Virus record (IMG/VR): IMGVR_UViG_3300027608_000086
Coordinates: 1 to 35,114 of that record
From: a virus
Strand: one strand, 5' to 3'
Length of the DNA stretch: 35,114 nt
The notes below the pieces were generated by a model, which saw only the letters and a program-made list of their open reading frames with translations, ran no database searches and was not told the DNA's origin. Positions 7,179-14,892 of the stretch are shown piece by piece. A program made the translations under genes and the position numbers. Position 1 is the stretch's first letter. Every line of letters begins with the position of its first letter.

Positions 7179-7742
7179 ATGACTATCGACAAAATTACCG
7201 CAACCGATAAAGTGGAAGCGATTACCAAATACAACGCAATTCCTGAAGACACAATGTCTATCCACGGTACTTACCATGCTGTTTGCTACAGCGCAGATGG
7301 TCAAGTTAAATGGGAAGATGACATCCAAAACTTGGTCACTACGGTGGGCAAGAACTTTACATTAGACACGGCATTTGGTAACGCCGCTGGCGGTGCAGTT
7401 GTGATGGGTCTAAAAGGCACAGGTACAGCCGCGGTAGCAGATACGCAAGCTTCTCACGCAACATGGTTGGAAGTTGGTGGCGCTAACGCTCCTACATACT
7501 CTGGTAACCGTCCTACACCGTCATTTAGCGCGGCGGCTTCTGGTAGCAAAGCAACTTCTTCTGCTGTGTCATTCTCAATGACCGGCACTGGCGACGTCTT
7601 TGGATGCTTCATTAACATTGGCGGTAGCGCAACCAAAGATTCAACCACTGGTACATTGTTCTCTGCTGGTGATTTTTCTAGCTCTAAGTCTGTAATTAAC
7701 GGTGATTCTATTGCTGTTACTTACACTGCTACATTGACATAA
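7179..7742 (+). CDS. Virion protein of the neck/tail region
   Basis: 187 residues with AAGGAG eight bases before the ATG. After a short charged N-terminus, AVCYSADGQVKWEDDIQNLV and a long Gly/Ala/Ser/Thr-rich beta domain follow, ending LFSAGDFSSSKSVINGDSIAVTYTATLT. That ending (AGDFSSS, then INGD, then VTYT) is a hallmark of a common phage structural family found next to the preceding gene. The function is not known precisely; head-tail connection or a tail-surface subunit is likely from position. Confidence 0.7.
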   Translation: MTIDKITATDKVEAITKYNAIPEDTMSIHGTYHAVCYSADGQVKWEDDIQNLVTTVGKNFTLDTAFGNAAGGAVVMGLKGTGTAAVADTQASHATWLEVGGANAPTYSGNRPTPSFSAAASGSKATSSAVSFSMTGTGDVFGCFINIGGSATKDSTTGTLFSAGDFSSSKSVINGDSIAVTYTATLT

Positions 7743-7743
7743 C

Positions 7744-8697
7744 ATGGCCTACGGCTGGGGTGACAATACTTGGGGCGAATTTGGTTGGGGTGGTATTACC
7801 GCCTACGCCGATTCTGTTACTGACACTGCCACCTTAACCGATGCTCAGACTGCCCAGACTGTTTATAACGAAAGCAGAACTGAAACAGCCGCGCTAACGG
7901 AGGCTCAACTAGCTATTACAGCATTTACTGAGTCAGTCAATGAAACTGCGGCTATATCTGAAACCAATGCGGCTACAACGGCATACACAAGCACGGTAGC
8001 GGATAGCTTAGTTACCTCTACCACAGAGTCAGCCACAGCCACTTTTCCCGCATCTGTTACAGAGACAGCGGCAACATCCACGACTGAGGCGGTAGCGGCA
8101 ACATTTGCTAGGTCTATTACAGAAACTGTGGCAACTTCTACGACAGAAGCTGTAGCGGCTACATTTGCCAGAGACATTACGGAAACTGCGGCCCTAACAG
8201 ACGCTAATACAGCTATTACGTCATACAACGAATCAGTTGCAGATACCGTAGTTACAAGCACAACCGAATCGGCTACCGCCATCTTCTCTGATTCAGTTAC
8301 AGAAACCGCTGGTATTGCCACGGTTGAAGAGGCTGTAGCCACGTTCCTTGAGAATATTTCTGATTCTATTGCGATAGCGGAGGTGGCTCTTGCCACTTTG
8401 ATTGTGACTATTGAAGAGTCAATGGGCATAACAGACGGCACTACAGTTGGCACTTTTTATCTTGAATCCTTGTCAGACTCAATGGCTATTTCAGATGATC
8501 CGCAAGCAATAGCAAATTACAGCATGAGCAGATCAGAGACAATGGCTATTACATCCACAGAATCAGGGCGTAATTTGTGGGAAATTATTGATGACACACA
8601 AGGTGTTACATGGCAAAATATCAGCAATCCACAAACACCGGGCTGGGCTGATGTAAATAACACTGAAACGCCCGGTTGGACAGCAATTTCTACCTAG
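7744..8697 (+). CDS. Repetitive fibre-like protein, about 13 copies of a 20-residue repeat
   Basis: 317 residues. The N-terminus is Trp/Gly-rich (WGDNTWGEFGWGG). From residue 21 to about 278 the protein is a 20-residue repeat (one copy is 18), each unit starting with Tyr or Phe. The consensus is [YF]xxSVxETAxxTxxxxAxAx, acidic and rich in Thr and Ala. The C-terminus has two WxxI/V...TPGW units (WQNISNPQTPGW, WADVNNTETPGW). The regularity suggests a fibrous shaft or trimeric spacer. The start lies one base after the upstream stop with no clear ribosome-binding site, so it is probably translated by coupling. Confidence 0.75.
   Translation: MAYGWGDNTWGEFGWGGITAYADSVTDTATLTDAQTAQTVYNESRTETAALTEAQLAITAFTESVNETAAISETNAATTAYTSTVADSLVTSTTESATATFPASVTETAATSTTEAVAATFARSITETVATSTTEAVAATFARDITETAALTDANTAITSYNESVADTVVTSTTESATAIFSDSVTETAGIATVEEAVATFLENISDSIAIAEVALATLIVTIEESMGITDGTTVGTFYLESLSDSMAISDDPQAIANYSMSRSETMAITSTESGRNLWEIIDDTQGVTWQNISNPQTPGWADVNNTETPGWTAIST
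7804..8577 (+). repeat. 60-bp coding tandem repeat, about 13 units
   Basis: Tandem units of 60 bases that encode the 20-residue repeat of the protein at 7744. The units are diverged at the DNA level, but two adjacent ones (around 8086-8175) remain very similar (TSTTEAVAATFARSIT and ATFARDIT contexts). The conserved period keeps a long open frame on the opposite strand, which I treat as an artefact. Confidence 0.8.
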
Positions 8698-8709
8698 TAG
8701 GAGCAATAC

Positions 8710-9711
8710 ATGGCAAATACGGCACTAATCGGCCTCACACTACCAGTTCAAGGCACACTGTCTGGTCAATGGGGCGACACAGTTAACAACGCCATCTCGG
8801 AAATCATTGACGTTGCGGTAGCTGGTACACAGACAATTACCACTGACGCAGACATTAATCTGGCAGTTACTACAGGCACATACTTAATTACGGGCCTGAC
8901 AGCCAATAGCTCACAGTATGCGGTTCTTCTGTGTACGGGCGCACGTACAGCGGCTCGTAACATTAATACCCCAAAACAGTCTAAGACCTACGTTGTCATC
9001 AATGATACGTCAGGTGGTTTTGCAATCACAGTTCGTGGTGGCCCTACATCTCCTACAACGGGTGTATCTGTAGCGGCGGGTACACGGGCGATCATTGCTT
9101 GGAACGGCTCTGACTTTGTTAATGTGGGCGGTGGCTCTGCGGCTGGCTCTAACACGCAGGTTCAGTTCAATAACTCCGGTGCTTTTGGTGCTTCTTCTAG
9201 CTTGACTTGGAGTGGTACGGTTCTGGGGACTACCGGGTTTACAGCATCTTCTGACTCTACGTTTACATCGACTGGTGCTTTGCAGATCAGCAAAGGAACC
9301 ACTGGACAACAGCCCGTCTCATCTGTCACGGGTATGCTTCGCTATAACACCACGACTAATCAATTTGAAGGTTACAGTGGCGCTTCCCCTGCGTGGAACA
9401 GTGTGGGTGGGGCAACGATTAGCAACGACACATCTACAGCTACAGACGTCTACCCGCTGTTTGCAAACGCAACATCTGGTACAGCTACAACGCTATACAC
9501 AGGTAACGCCAAGTTATTGTATAAACCAAGCACAGGCGAGTTGGCTTCTTCGGTTATCAATGCAAGCAACGGTATTGTTGTTAACAATCAGACTGTTTCG
9601 GCAAGTTACACCATTGCATCGGGCACATCAGGTATGTCATCGGGGCCAATCACCGTGGCTTCGGGACAATCGGTCACAGTTTCTACCGGTTCACGCTGGG
9701 TCGTTTTGTAA
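8710..9711 (+). CDS. Tail fibre protein
   Basis: 333 residues; AGGAG at 8699-8703 precedes the ATG. The N-terminus ALIGLTLPVQGTLSGQWGDT, then VNNAISEIID, is a typical attachment/start region of environmental phage fibres. The rest is low-charge and rich in Thr, Ser, Gly and Ala, with repeated beta elements (NTQVQFNNSGAFGASSSLTW, then MLRYNTTTNQFEGYSG, then AWNSVGG). The last two patterns recur in many fibre proteins. The C-terminus (PITVASGQSVTVSTGSRWVVL) resembles a short trimer-capping tail. No S74-type chaperone domain is visible. Confidence 0.8.
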   Translation: MANTALIGLTLPVQGTLSGQWGDTVNNAISEIIDVAVAGTQTITTDADINLAVTTGTYLITGLTANSSQYAVLLCTGARTAARNINTPKQSKTYVVINDTSGGFAITVRGGPTSPTTGVSVAAGTRAIIAWNGSDFVNVGGGSAAGSNTQVQFNNSGAFGASSSLTWSGTVLGTTGFTASSDSTFTSTGALQISKGTTGQQPVSSVTGMLRYNTTTNQFEGYSGASPAWNSVGGATISNDTSTATDVYPLFANATSGTATTLYTGNAKLLYKPSTGELASSVINASNGIVVNNQTVSASYTIASGTSGMSSGPITVASGQSVTVSTGSRWVVL

Positions 9712-9720
9712 GGATACATT

Positions 9721-10326
9721 ATGAGTTCAATAGTTATTGCTGGCGACACAAGCGGATCGGTAACGCTACAAGCCCCTGCTACTGCGGGAAACAGTGTACT
9801 ATCTCTACCTGCGGTCACTGACACAGTGGCGGGTATTGCCGCAACCCAGACCCTGACAAACAAAACGTTAACTGCGCCAATAATCTCAAGCATTAGCAAT
9901 ACTGGCACATTGACGCTACCAACAAGCACAGACACATTAGTTGGCAGAGCAACAACTGACACCCTGACAAACAAAACACTGACCAACCCTACAGTCACCA
10001 ACTATGTTGAGTCTGTAGTAGCTATTGGTACTGTTACAACGACAAACACAATATCTTTGACAAGTGGAACTGTCCAGACTGCAACATTGACTGCTTCAAC
10101 TGCTTGCACATTTACAATGCCAACTGCTACGGCGGGTAAATCATTTGTGTTGTTGCTTAAACAAGCGGCAACAACTGGAAACGGAACAGCAACATTTACG
10201 AGTGTTAAGTTTGGAAGCACAGGCGCACCAACAATTACAGCAACGGCAGGAAAAATGGATATTTTGACCTTTGTTGCTGATGGCACAAATTGGTACGGAA
10301 GCATTGCCCAAGGTTACACGCCATAA
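9721..10326 (+). CDS. Fibre protein with TNKTLT repeats
   Basis: 201 residues; AAGGATAC precedes the ATG. The motif TQTLTNKTLTAPII and its second copy DTLTNKTLTNPTV are the classic 'TLTNKTLT' fibre repeats of many tailed phages. The N-terminus SIVIAGDTSGSVTLQAPATAG is also typical. The C-terminal half is a beta domain with TFTMPTATAGKSFVLLLKQA and ends WYGSIAQGYTP. This was probably part of a multi-gene fibre with the neighbours. Host-range function is inferred. Confidence 0.8.
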   Translation: MSSIVIAGDTSGSVTLQAPATAGNSVLSLPAVTDTVAGIAATQTLTNKTLTAPIISSISNTGTLTLPTSTDTLVGRATTDTLTNKTLTNPTVTNYVESVVAIGTVTTTNTISLTSGTVQTATLTASTACTFTMPTATAGKSFVLLLKQAATTGNGTATFTSVKFGSTGAPTITATAGKMDILTFVADGTNWYGSIAQGYTP

Positions 10327-10335
10327 GGATTGTCA

Positions 10336-11109
10336 ATGTTTGCTTTTACTAAATTGATGTTAACAATGGGTTCAATACCGGGGACATACCTTGCCTTAGC
10401 TGGGGGCGGTGGAGGTGGTGATAATAATCCAGCATCTTCTGATACCCCCGGTGCGGGTGGTGCTGGTGGTTTTTTAGCTGACCTAAGTTTTGGTTTTGCG
10501 TTAGGGCGTAACTATACAGTTACTGTAGGTGCTGGTGGTGCAAAAGGTTCGTCAAGTGCCGGTACTTCAGGATCAAATTCTGTATTTAACAATATAACAG
10601 CAATAGGGGGTGGATATGGCGCACGAGGAACAGCACCCGGTTCACCTACACCGGGCGGTGCTGGCGGTTCTGGTGGCGGCGGCGGTGGTGGTTCCGGCCC
10701 CGGTGGTGCAGGAACAAGCGGTCAAGGAAATAATGGCGGTGCTAGTAATGCTGGAGACACTACAGGTGGCGGTGGTGGCGGTGCTGGTAGTGTAGGAACA
10801 ACAGGCGGTGCGGGTTCGGGTGCGGCTTCTTCAATTACTGGATCAAGTGTTACTTATGCAGTCGGTGGCGCACCCAATACAGGTGGAGTTAATGGTGGCA
10901 ACAACACGGGTACTGGAGGGTCAGGTGGAAGACTCAACTCAGGAGCAGGTGATGGTGGCAATGGTGGTTCTGGTATCGTTGTTCTTAAATATCCAGACAC
11001 ATACACAATTACGATTGGGGCTGGTTTAACTGGCACTACAGCCGCCCCATCAGGCGGTTTTAAAGTTACAACCATTACAGCGGGGACTGGAAATGTCTCT
11101 TGGGCATAA
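10336..11109 (+). CDS. Glycine-rich adhesin-like tail protein
   Basis: 257 residues from ATG 10336 (AAGGA upstream; an in-frame TTG at 10330 is less likely). About residues 23-215 are dominated by poly-Gly runs and GGAGG units separated by Ser, Thr, Ala and Pro. Near the end comes GGSGIVVLKYPDTYTI, the usual boundary of glycine-rich phage fibre domains, and then a short beta tail. Gly-rich tips of this sort can form polyglycine-II bundles that display variable loops, as known for gp38-type adhesins of T4-like phages. That comparison concerns architecture, not homology. Probably receptor-contacting. Confidence 0.7.
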   Translation: MFAFTKLMLTMGSIPGTYLALAGGGGGGDNNPASSDTPGAGGAGGFLADLSFGFALGRNYTVTVGAGGAKGSSSAGTSGSNSVFNNITAIGGGYGARGTAPGSPTPGGAGGSGGGGGGGSGPGGAGTSGQGNNGGASNAGDTTGGGGGGAGSVGTTGGAGSGAASSITGSSVTYAVGGAPNTGGVNGGNNTGTGGSGGRLNSGAGDGGNGGSGIVVLKYPDTYTITIGAGLTGTTAAPSGGFKVTTITAGTGNVSWA

Positions 11110-11118
11110 GGAATAAAT

Positions 11119-11484
11119 ATGGCTCATTACGCATTTTTAGATTCAAACAACATGGTTACCGAAGTTATTGTCGGTAAAGATGAGGGTGCAGACAATATTG
11201 ATTGGGAACAGCACTATGGTGAGTTTCGCGGTCAACCTTGCAAGCGCACAAGCTACAACACAATTGGTGGTGTTCATACAAATGGCGGCACACCTTACCG
11301 CAAGAACTACGCTGGAATTGGTTATACATTTGATGCAACCCGTGATGCGTTTATTGCGATAAAACCATTTGCAAGTTGGGTTTTGAATGAAACCACTTGT
11401 TTGTGGGATGCGCCTGCTCCTTACCCTGATGATGACAAGATTTACAAATGGAATGAAGCAACAACATCTTGGGTTAAGATTTAA
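11119..11484 (+). CDS. Conserved fibre-region protein (NYAGIGYTFD family)
   Basis: 121 residues; AAGGA lies eight bases before the ATG. It matches a very common phage protein with the order MAHYAFLDSNNMVTEVIV, then KRTSYNTIGG, then YRKNYAGIGYTFDATRDAFI, then KPFASWVLNE, then YKWNEATTSWVKI. It is found beside tail-fibre genes in cyanophages and in phages of other aquatic bacteria. Its role is unproven; it may be a fibre assembly protein or a small virion subunit. Aromatic and Trp-rich motifs in the second half suggest a carbohydrate- or protein-binding surface. Confidence 0.75.
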   Translation: MAHYAFLDSNNMVTEVIVGKDEGADNIDWEQHYGEFRGQPCKRTSYNTIGGVHTNGGTPYRKNYAGIGYTFDATRDAFIAIKPFASWVLNETTCLWDAPAPYPDDDKIYKWNEATTSWVKI

Positions 11485-11507
11485 ATGAAAAACACAGAGG
11501 AAAAATT

Positions 11508-12374
11508 ATGGCAAGCATAATCAACGCCGCTACATCAGGCGGCTTAATCAGCACTGCTGACACATCGGGCATCTTGCAACTGCAAACGGCAGGGACTACT
11601 GCTGTGACTGTGGATGCCTCACAGAACGTGGGTGTGGGTGTTACACCGAGTGCTTGGAGTGTTGCGTATCCAAATATTCTCCAAACAGAAGGCGGGTCAA
11701 TTTTTGGTGACCCTGCTGGTTCTGAAGGAAACTATGGCGTTAATGTTTATTACAACGCTGGCTATAAATATGCGGCTAATGGTTATGCGAGCGTATATCA
11801 GCAATATAACTCTCAACATATTTTCAAGACTGCTGTTACTGGCACAGCGGGAAATGCAATTAGCTTTACAAACTCTCTTGTATTTGGAAAAGGCACAACA
11901 TTAGCCCTTGAAGGTGCATCTACTGGCACAGGCACAGGCATCACATTCCCCGCAACTCAATCAGCATCTACAGACGCTAATACGCTCGACGACTACGAAG
12001 AAGGGATTTGGACACCTACTTTTACAACTGCGGGTGGTTCTATTACATTTAACAATCGTTATGGCACTTATGTAAAAATTGGGAAACTTGTTACTGTTAC
12101 TGTTTTTTTTAGTATTACTAGCGTAAGTTCACCAACAGGAAGATTTCAAGTTACAAATTTACCTTTTACAGCGGCAAGCGGCAGTACATATTCAAGTGCT
12201 GGTGGAGTCTCACCATATACCATGGCGGCAGGTGCTTATATGATTGCTTTAGAAATAGATCCCGGAACAACTTCAGCTATTTACTTTAATTTTGCCAACG
12301 GAGTTCGCTATGAGTGTTCCCCGTATTTTCAAGCATCGGGTCAAATTGTATCAACACTAAGTTATCAAGTTTAA
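11508..12374 (+). CDS. Tail fibre protein A (C-terminal LDDYEEG module)
   Basis: 288 residues. The N-terminus (SGGLISTADTSGILQLQTAG, then TAVTVDASQNVGVG) is a common fibre start. A variable middle follows. From about residue 143 comes ITFPATQSAS, then TLDDYEEGIWTPTF, then GTYVKIGKLV, a module shared with fibre B at 12674. The final 100 residues are a beta domain that probably contacts the receptor. It is followed at 12423 by a small partner gene; the same fibre-partner arrangement occurs again at 12674-14188. Confidence 0.8.
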   Translation: MASIINAATSGGLISTADTSGILQLQTAGTTAVTVDASQNVGVGVTPSAWSVAYPNILQTEGGSIFGDPAGSEGNYGVNVYYNAGYKYAANGYASVYQQYNSQHIFKTAVTGTAGNAISFTNSLVFGKGTTLALEGASTGTGTGITFPATQSASTDANTLDDYEEGIWTPTFTTAGGSITFNNRYGTYVKIGKLVTVTVFFSITSVSSPTGRFQVTNLPFTAASGSTYSSAGGVSPYTMAAGAYMIALEIDPGTTSAIYFNFANGVRYECSPYFQASGQIVSTLSYQV

Positions 12375-12422
12375 TTATTCAGCGCAGATTAAGTTGGACA
12401 GACACAACCAAAGGAAATCAAA

Positions 12423-12671
12423 ATGTCACTTACTAAAACCACAACTGTAGACCAAATCACAGTAACTGAGAACGGCATCGTTCTATATCGTGAAGCAACT
12501 CGCATCATGGAAGATGGCAATCAAATCAGCCAAACCTACCATCGTTCTAGTCTTACACCCGCACAAGACCTAACAGGCGTTCCCGCTAATGTCGTTGCAA
12601 TCTGCAATACAGTCTGGACACCAGCGGTGGTAGCGGCTTATCAAGCACAGGTAGCACAACAAGGAGCCTAA
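12423..12671 (+). CDS. Small fibre-associated protein, copy 1
   Basis: 82 residues; AAAGGAAATC precedes the ATG. The core VDQITVTENGIVLYREATRI, then HRSSLTPAQDLTG, then VPANVVAICNTVWTP is a widespread small protein found directly after fibre genes. By eye about four of five core residues are identical to copy 2 at 13922. Close pairing with a fibre gene each time suggests an assembly chaperone or a small fibre subunit, which is inference. The 48-base gap before it holds only the ribosome-binding site. Confidence 0.75.
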   Translation: MSLTKTTTVDQITVTENGIVLYREATRIMEDGNQISQTYHRSSLTPAQDLTGVPANVVAICNTVWTPAVVAAYQAQVAQQGA

Positions 12672-12673
12672 TC

Positions 12674-13906
12674 ATGGCAGTAACAATTAATGGTAACAAC
12701 ACCCCCACAGCAGGCGGTGTGGTTTATGGTGACGGATCAACCTATGCCTCTACAACGGCTGGTTCTGCTGGTAGCGTTTTGTATTCTGCCGGGGCCAGTG
12801 CGCCAGCGTTTACAGCGGTCGGCACTTCTGGTTATCTACTGCAAAGCAATGGAGCCGCCGCACCTTCGTGGGTTGTAGCTCCTAGCGGTGCTTCTGCCGC
12901 TACGCCTACTGCATTGGGTACTGTGTACGGTAAGACTGATACAGCGGGTTTAGCATTTTTTGGTTACAACGCTGGTGTTGCAAACACTTCAGGTCTTCAA
13001 AATACCGTGGTCGGTGTTGGCGCTCTTGCGACCAACAGTGCGGGCAGTGAAAATGTGGCGATTGGACAAGCCACACTTGCTAGTGCAACAGGAGATTCAA
13101 ACGTTGGAATTGGAAGACTTGCAGGTTTCAATATCACGACTGGAACTTTTAATACTCTTGTTGGAAAAAGTGCAATGCAAGGTTCATCTGCTTGTACAGG
13201 TTCTTACAATTCCGCATTTGGAAGTTCTGCATTATTTGCAATAACTTCAGGCACATACAATTTGGGATGCGGAAGTCTTTCAGGGTCAGCCATTACAACT
13301 GGCGGTAACAACTCTATTATTGGAGGTTACACCGGAAACCAAGATGGCTTAGACATTCGCACATTAAGCAACTATGCAGTAATTTCTGATGGTGCGGGCA
13401 ATCGTCAGATTACGATGAAAGAAGGGCAGACCCTTGCGCTTGACTCAGCAGTTCCTAACGCCGGCACAGGCATCACATTCCCCGCAACGCAGTCAGCCAG
13501 TACAAATGCGAACACCTTGGACGACTATGAAGAAGGTAGTTGGACACCTAATGTTGGTGGTACTGCTACTTATACGGCTCAAGATGGGACATATGTAAAA
13601 ATTGGAAGGCTTGTTTATGCAACTTGTGATTTACAGATTAATGTATTAGGAACAGGGTCAAATTTTCAAATTTCTGGCTTGCCATTTACTAATGGCGCTG
13701 TTCCCACGGCTACACCCGGCTCAGTTTCTTATTGGGCTACTTTAGCTATGGCTGTTTCTGCTCTTTATTTTAGATGTGACGCTGGTCAAGCATATCTTCA
13801 ATCAGCAGTAACTACTGGGAATCAAACTACCGCAACAGCTAACGCGGCGGTTTTTGGTAACGGCGCAAGGGTTGCTGTTTCTATAACATATTATGCATCT
13901 GCTTAA
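12674..13906 (+). CDS. Tail fibre protein B with YadA-like head repeats
   Basis: 410 residues; AAGGAG precedes the ATG. Residues about 95-225 contain repeated short units such as GYNAGVANTSGLQNTVVGVG, then ALATNSAGSENVAIG, then GDSNVGIG. These resemble the left-handed parallel beta-roll repeats of trimeric autotransporter heads, which many phage fibres share. From about residue 262 the ITFPATQSAS / LDDYEEGSWTP / GTYVKIGRLV module matches fibre A, followed by a different C-terminal beta domain. The variable tip behind a conserved module fits swapping of receptor-binding ends. Confidence 0.8.
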   Translation: MAVTINGNNTPTAGGVVYGDGSTYASTTAGSAGSVLYSAGASAPAFTAVGTSGYLLQSNGAAAPSWVVAPSGASAATPTALGTVYGKTDTAGLAFFGYNAGVANTSGLQNTVVGVGALATNSAGSENVAIGQATLASATGDSNVGIGRLAGFNITTGTFNTLVGKSAMQGSSACTGSYNSAFGSSALFAITSGTYNLGCGSLSGSAITTGGNNSIIGGYTGNQDGLDIRTLSNYAVISDGAGNRQITMKEGQTLALDSAVPNAGTGITFPATQSASTNANTLDDYEEGSWTPNVGGTATYTAQDGTYVKIGRLVYATCDLQINVLGTGSNFQISGLPFTNGAVPTATPGSVSYWATLAMAVSALYFRCDAGQAYLQSAVTTGNQTTATANAAVFGNGARVAVSITYYASA

Positions 13907-13921
13907 ATAAAGGAAATCATC

Positions 13922-14188
13922 ATGTCTACATTCACAGAAACAAAAGTTATTGACCAAATCACAGTTACCGAGAACGGAATCATTCTTTATCGGGAAGCAA
14001 CACGCATTTTAAAAGATGGCAATCAGATTAGTGAAACATTCCATCGTTCAAGCCTGACACCTGCCCAAGATTTAACTGGTATACCCGCTAATGTCGTTGC
14101 TATCTGCAATGCGGCTTGGACTGCTGAAGTTATTGCGGCATATCAGGCGGCTTATCAAGCGGCACAAGCGGCAAGGAATCCAGCATGA
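13922..14188 (+). CDS. Small fibre-associated protein, copy 2
   Basis: 88 residues, a paralogue of the gene at 12423: IDQITVTENGIILYREATRI, then HRSSLTPAQDLTG, then IPANVVAICNAAW. The C-terminus has expanded into an Ala/Gln-rich tail (AAYQAAYQAAQAAR). The same leader AAAGGAAATC sits before the ATG as in copy 1. Differences between copies are mostly conservative (V/I, M/L, Q/E, Y/F), which indicates purifying selection after duplication. The stop overlaps the start of the next gene (ATGA). Confidence 0.75.
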   Translation: MSTFTETKVIDQITVTENGIILYREATRILKDGNQISETFHRSSLTPAQDLTGIPANVVAICNAAWTAEVIAAYQAAYQAAQAARNPA

Positions 14189-14331
14189 ACCTAGTATTAA
14201 CACTTGAAGAAATTAACATCATCATGCACTCCTTGGGTGAGTTGCCTGCTAAAACCAATGCGTATGCTTTGGCAATGAAGATCAAAGAACAAGCTGACCC
14301 ACAGGTTCCCAAAGAGCCTGCACCAGAGTAA
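14185..14331 (+). CDS. Small conserved phage protein, 48 residues (LPAK motif)
   Basis: A short frame from ATG 14185 (overlapping the upstream TGA) to TAA 14329-14331. The sequence starts MNLVLTLEEINIIMHSLGEL and continues PAKTNAYALAMKIKEQADPQ. It has the pattern of a small helical phage protein often found between fibre and lysis genes, with LGELPAK as the recognisable core. Its function is unknown. The tight overlap on one side and two-base spacing on the other support a real gene. Confidence 0.65.
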   Translation: MNLVLTLEEINIIMHSLGELPAKTNAYALAMKIKEQADPQVPKEPAPE

Positions 14332-14333
14332 TC

Positions 14334-14426
14334 ATGTGGGACTGGGCTGAAGCAATCATTGCGGCGGTCTGTATAGCGGCCTTTGTCATTTTTGGCACGT
14401 ATATGATTGCATGGGGTTGGGTTTGA
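14334..14426 (+). CDS. 30-residue single-span membrane protein
   Basis: The frame starts at ATG 14334, two bases after the previous stop, and ends at TGA 14424-14426, one base before the next ATG. The protein is MWDWAEAIIAAVCIAAFVIF followed by GTYMIAWGWV, essentially one membrane helix with Trp at both ends. Such mini-proteins are common near phage lysis genes and may help the holin or act as a small membrane perturber. Supported by hydrophobicity and by spacing exactly filling the gap; no known motif. Confidence 0.6.
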   Translation: MWDWAEAIIAAVCIAAFVIFGTYMIAWGWV

Positions 14427-14427
14427 A

Positions 14428-14883
14428 ATGATTGACATTACCAAAGCAATTGGAGCCGTTGCCGCTACCGTTGCCGCTTTAGGCGGTAGTTACACGCTTG
14501 CCGACAAGTTTGGTTGGTTTGACCGCGCAATCATTGAATGGTCGCCTGAGAACTTTAAGATCGTGGCAGAGGCTGGCAAGCCCATCAACGTAACGGTGGC
14601 AAGAATAAAGAAGCGGGATGACTGCTCTGTTGAGAGTTTTACCCCAAGCATTCGTGATGCGGCGGGTATGGTGCATGAAGCCACTACGACTGCAAGTAAG
14701 TTCAGCGGCCCAGCGGGGCCAGAGATTGACACATTCACCTACGAGTTGACAATGGTAGGCAAGGAAAAGGTTACCAGCGGCAAAGCTACTTTGCTGGCAA
14801 CCATCAAGTACAAGTGTCCTGAAGGGGAGCGTGTTGTTCAATACCCTCGTCATGCGAACCTGTCATTTATGCTCAATAACTGA
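14428..14883 (+). CDS. Membrane-anchored Ig-like protein of the lysis block
   Basis: 151 residues from ATG 14428 (a longer TTG-start frame from 14407 is disfavoured). Residues 5-27 are hydrophobic (IGAVAATVAALGGSYTLA) and act as an anchor or uncleaved signal. The rest is a predicted beta domain with two cysteines (DDCSVES and KYKCPEG) that could form a disulphide in the periplasm. The set WSPENFKI, SGPAGPEIDTFTYELT and KATLLATIKYKCPEGE is conserved in similar phage proteins, whose role I do not know. Its position suggests a spanin-like or envelope role, but no Rz/Rz1 pattern or lipobox is seen. Confidence 0.6.
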   Translation: MIDITKAIGAVAATVAALGGSYTLADKFGWFDRAIIEWSPENFKIVAEAGKPINVTVARIKKRDDCSVESFTPSIRDAAGMVHEATTTASKFSGPAGPEIDTFTYELTMVGKEKVTSGKATLLATIKYKCPEGERVVQYPRHANLSFMLNN

Positions 14884-14892
14884 GGAGTAACT

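Noticed and set aside
7905-8453. Long minus-strand open frame of 182 codons
   Set aside because: It lies exactly over the 60-bp coding repeat on the + strand; the repeated codon pattern keeps the opposite strand open. No ribosome-binding site or family resemblance.
7804-8577. CRISPR-like or satellite repeat
   Set aside because: The 60-bp periodicity is a protein repeat without identical direct repeats and spacers.
9212-9724. 170-codon alternative frame over the fibre gene at 8710
   Set aside because: Its Leu/Arg/Gln-rich composition and absence of start signals mark it as a shadow of the fibre frame.
9010-10001. Minus-strand frames over the fibre genes
   Set aside because: Low-complexity Thr/Ser/Val codons of the fibres produce open complementary frames; the products are Arg- or Val-rich with no domain features.
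12375-12422. Possible promoter in the 48-base gap before the small fibre partner
   Set aside because: A TTGGACA-like hexamer is present but there is no -10 element at a suitable distance; the ribosome-binding site alone explains the gap.
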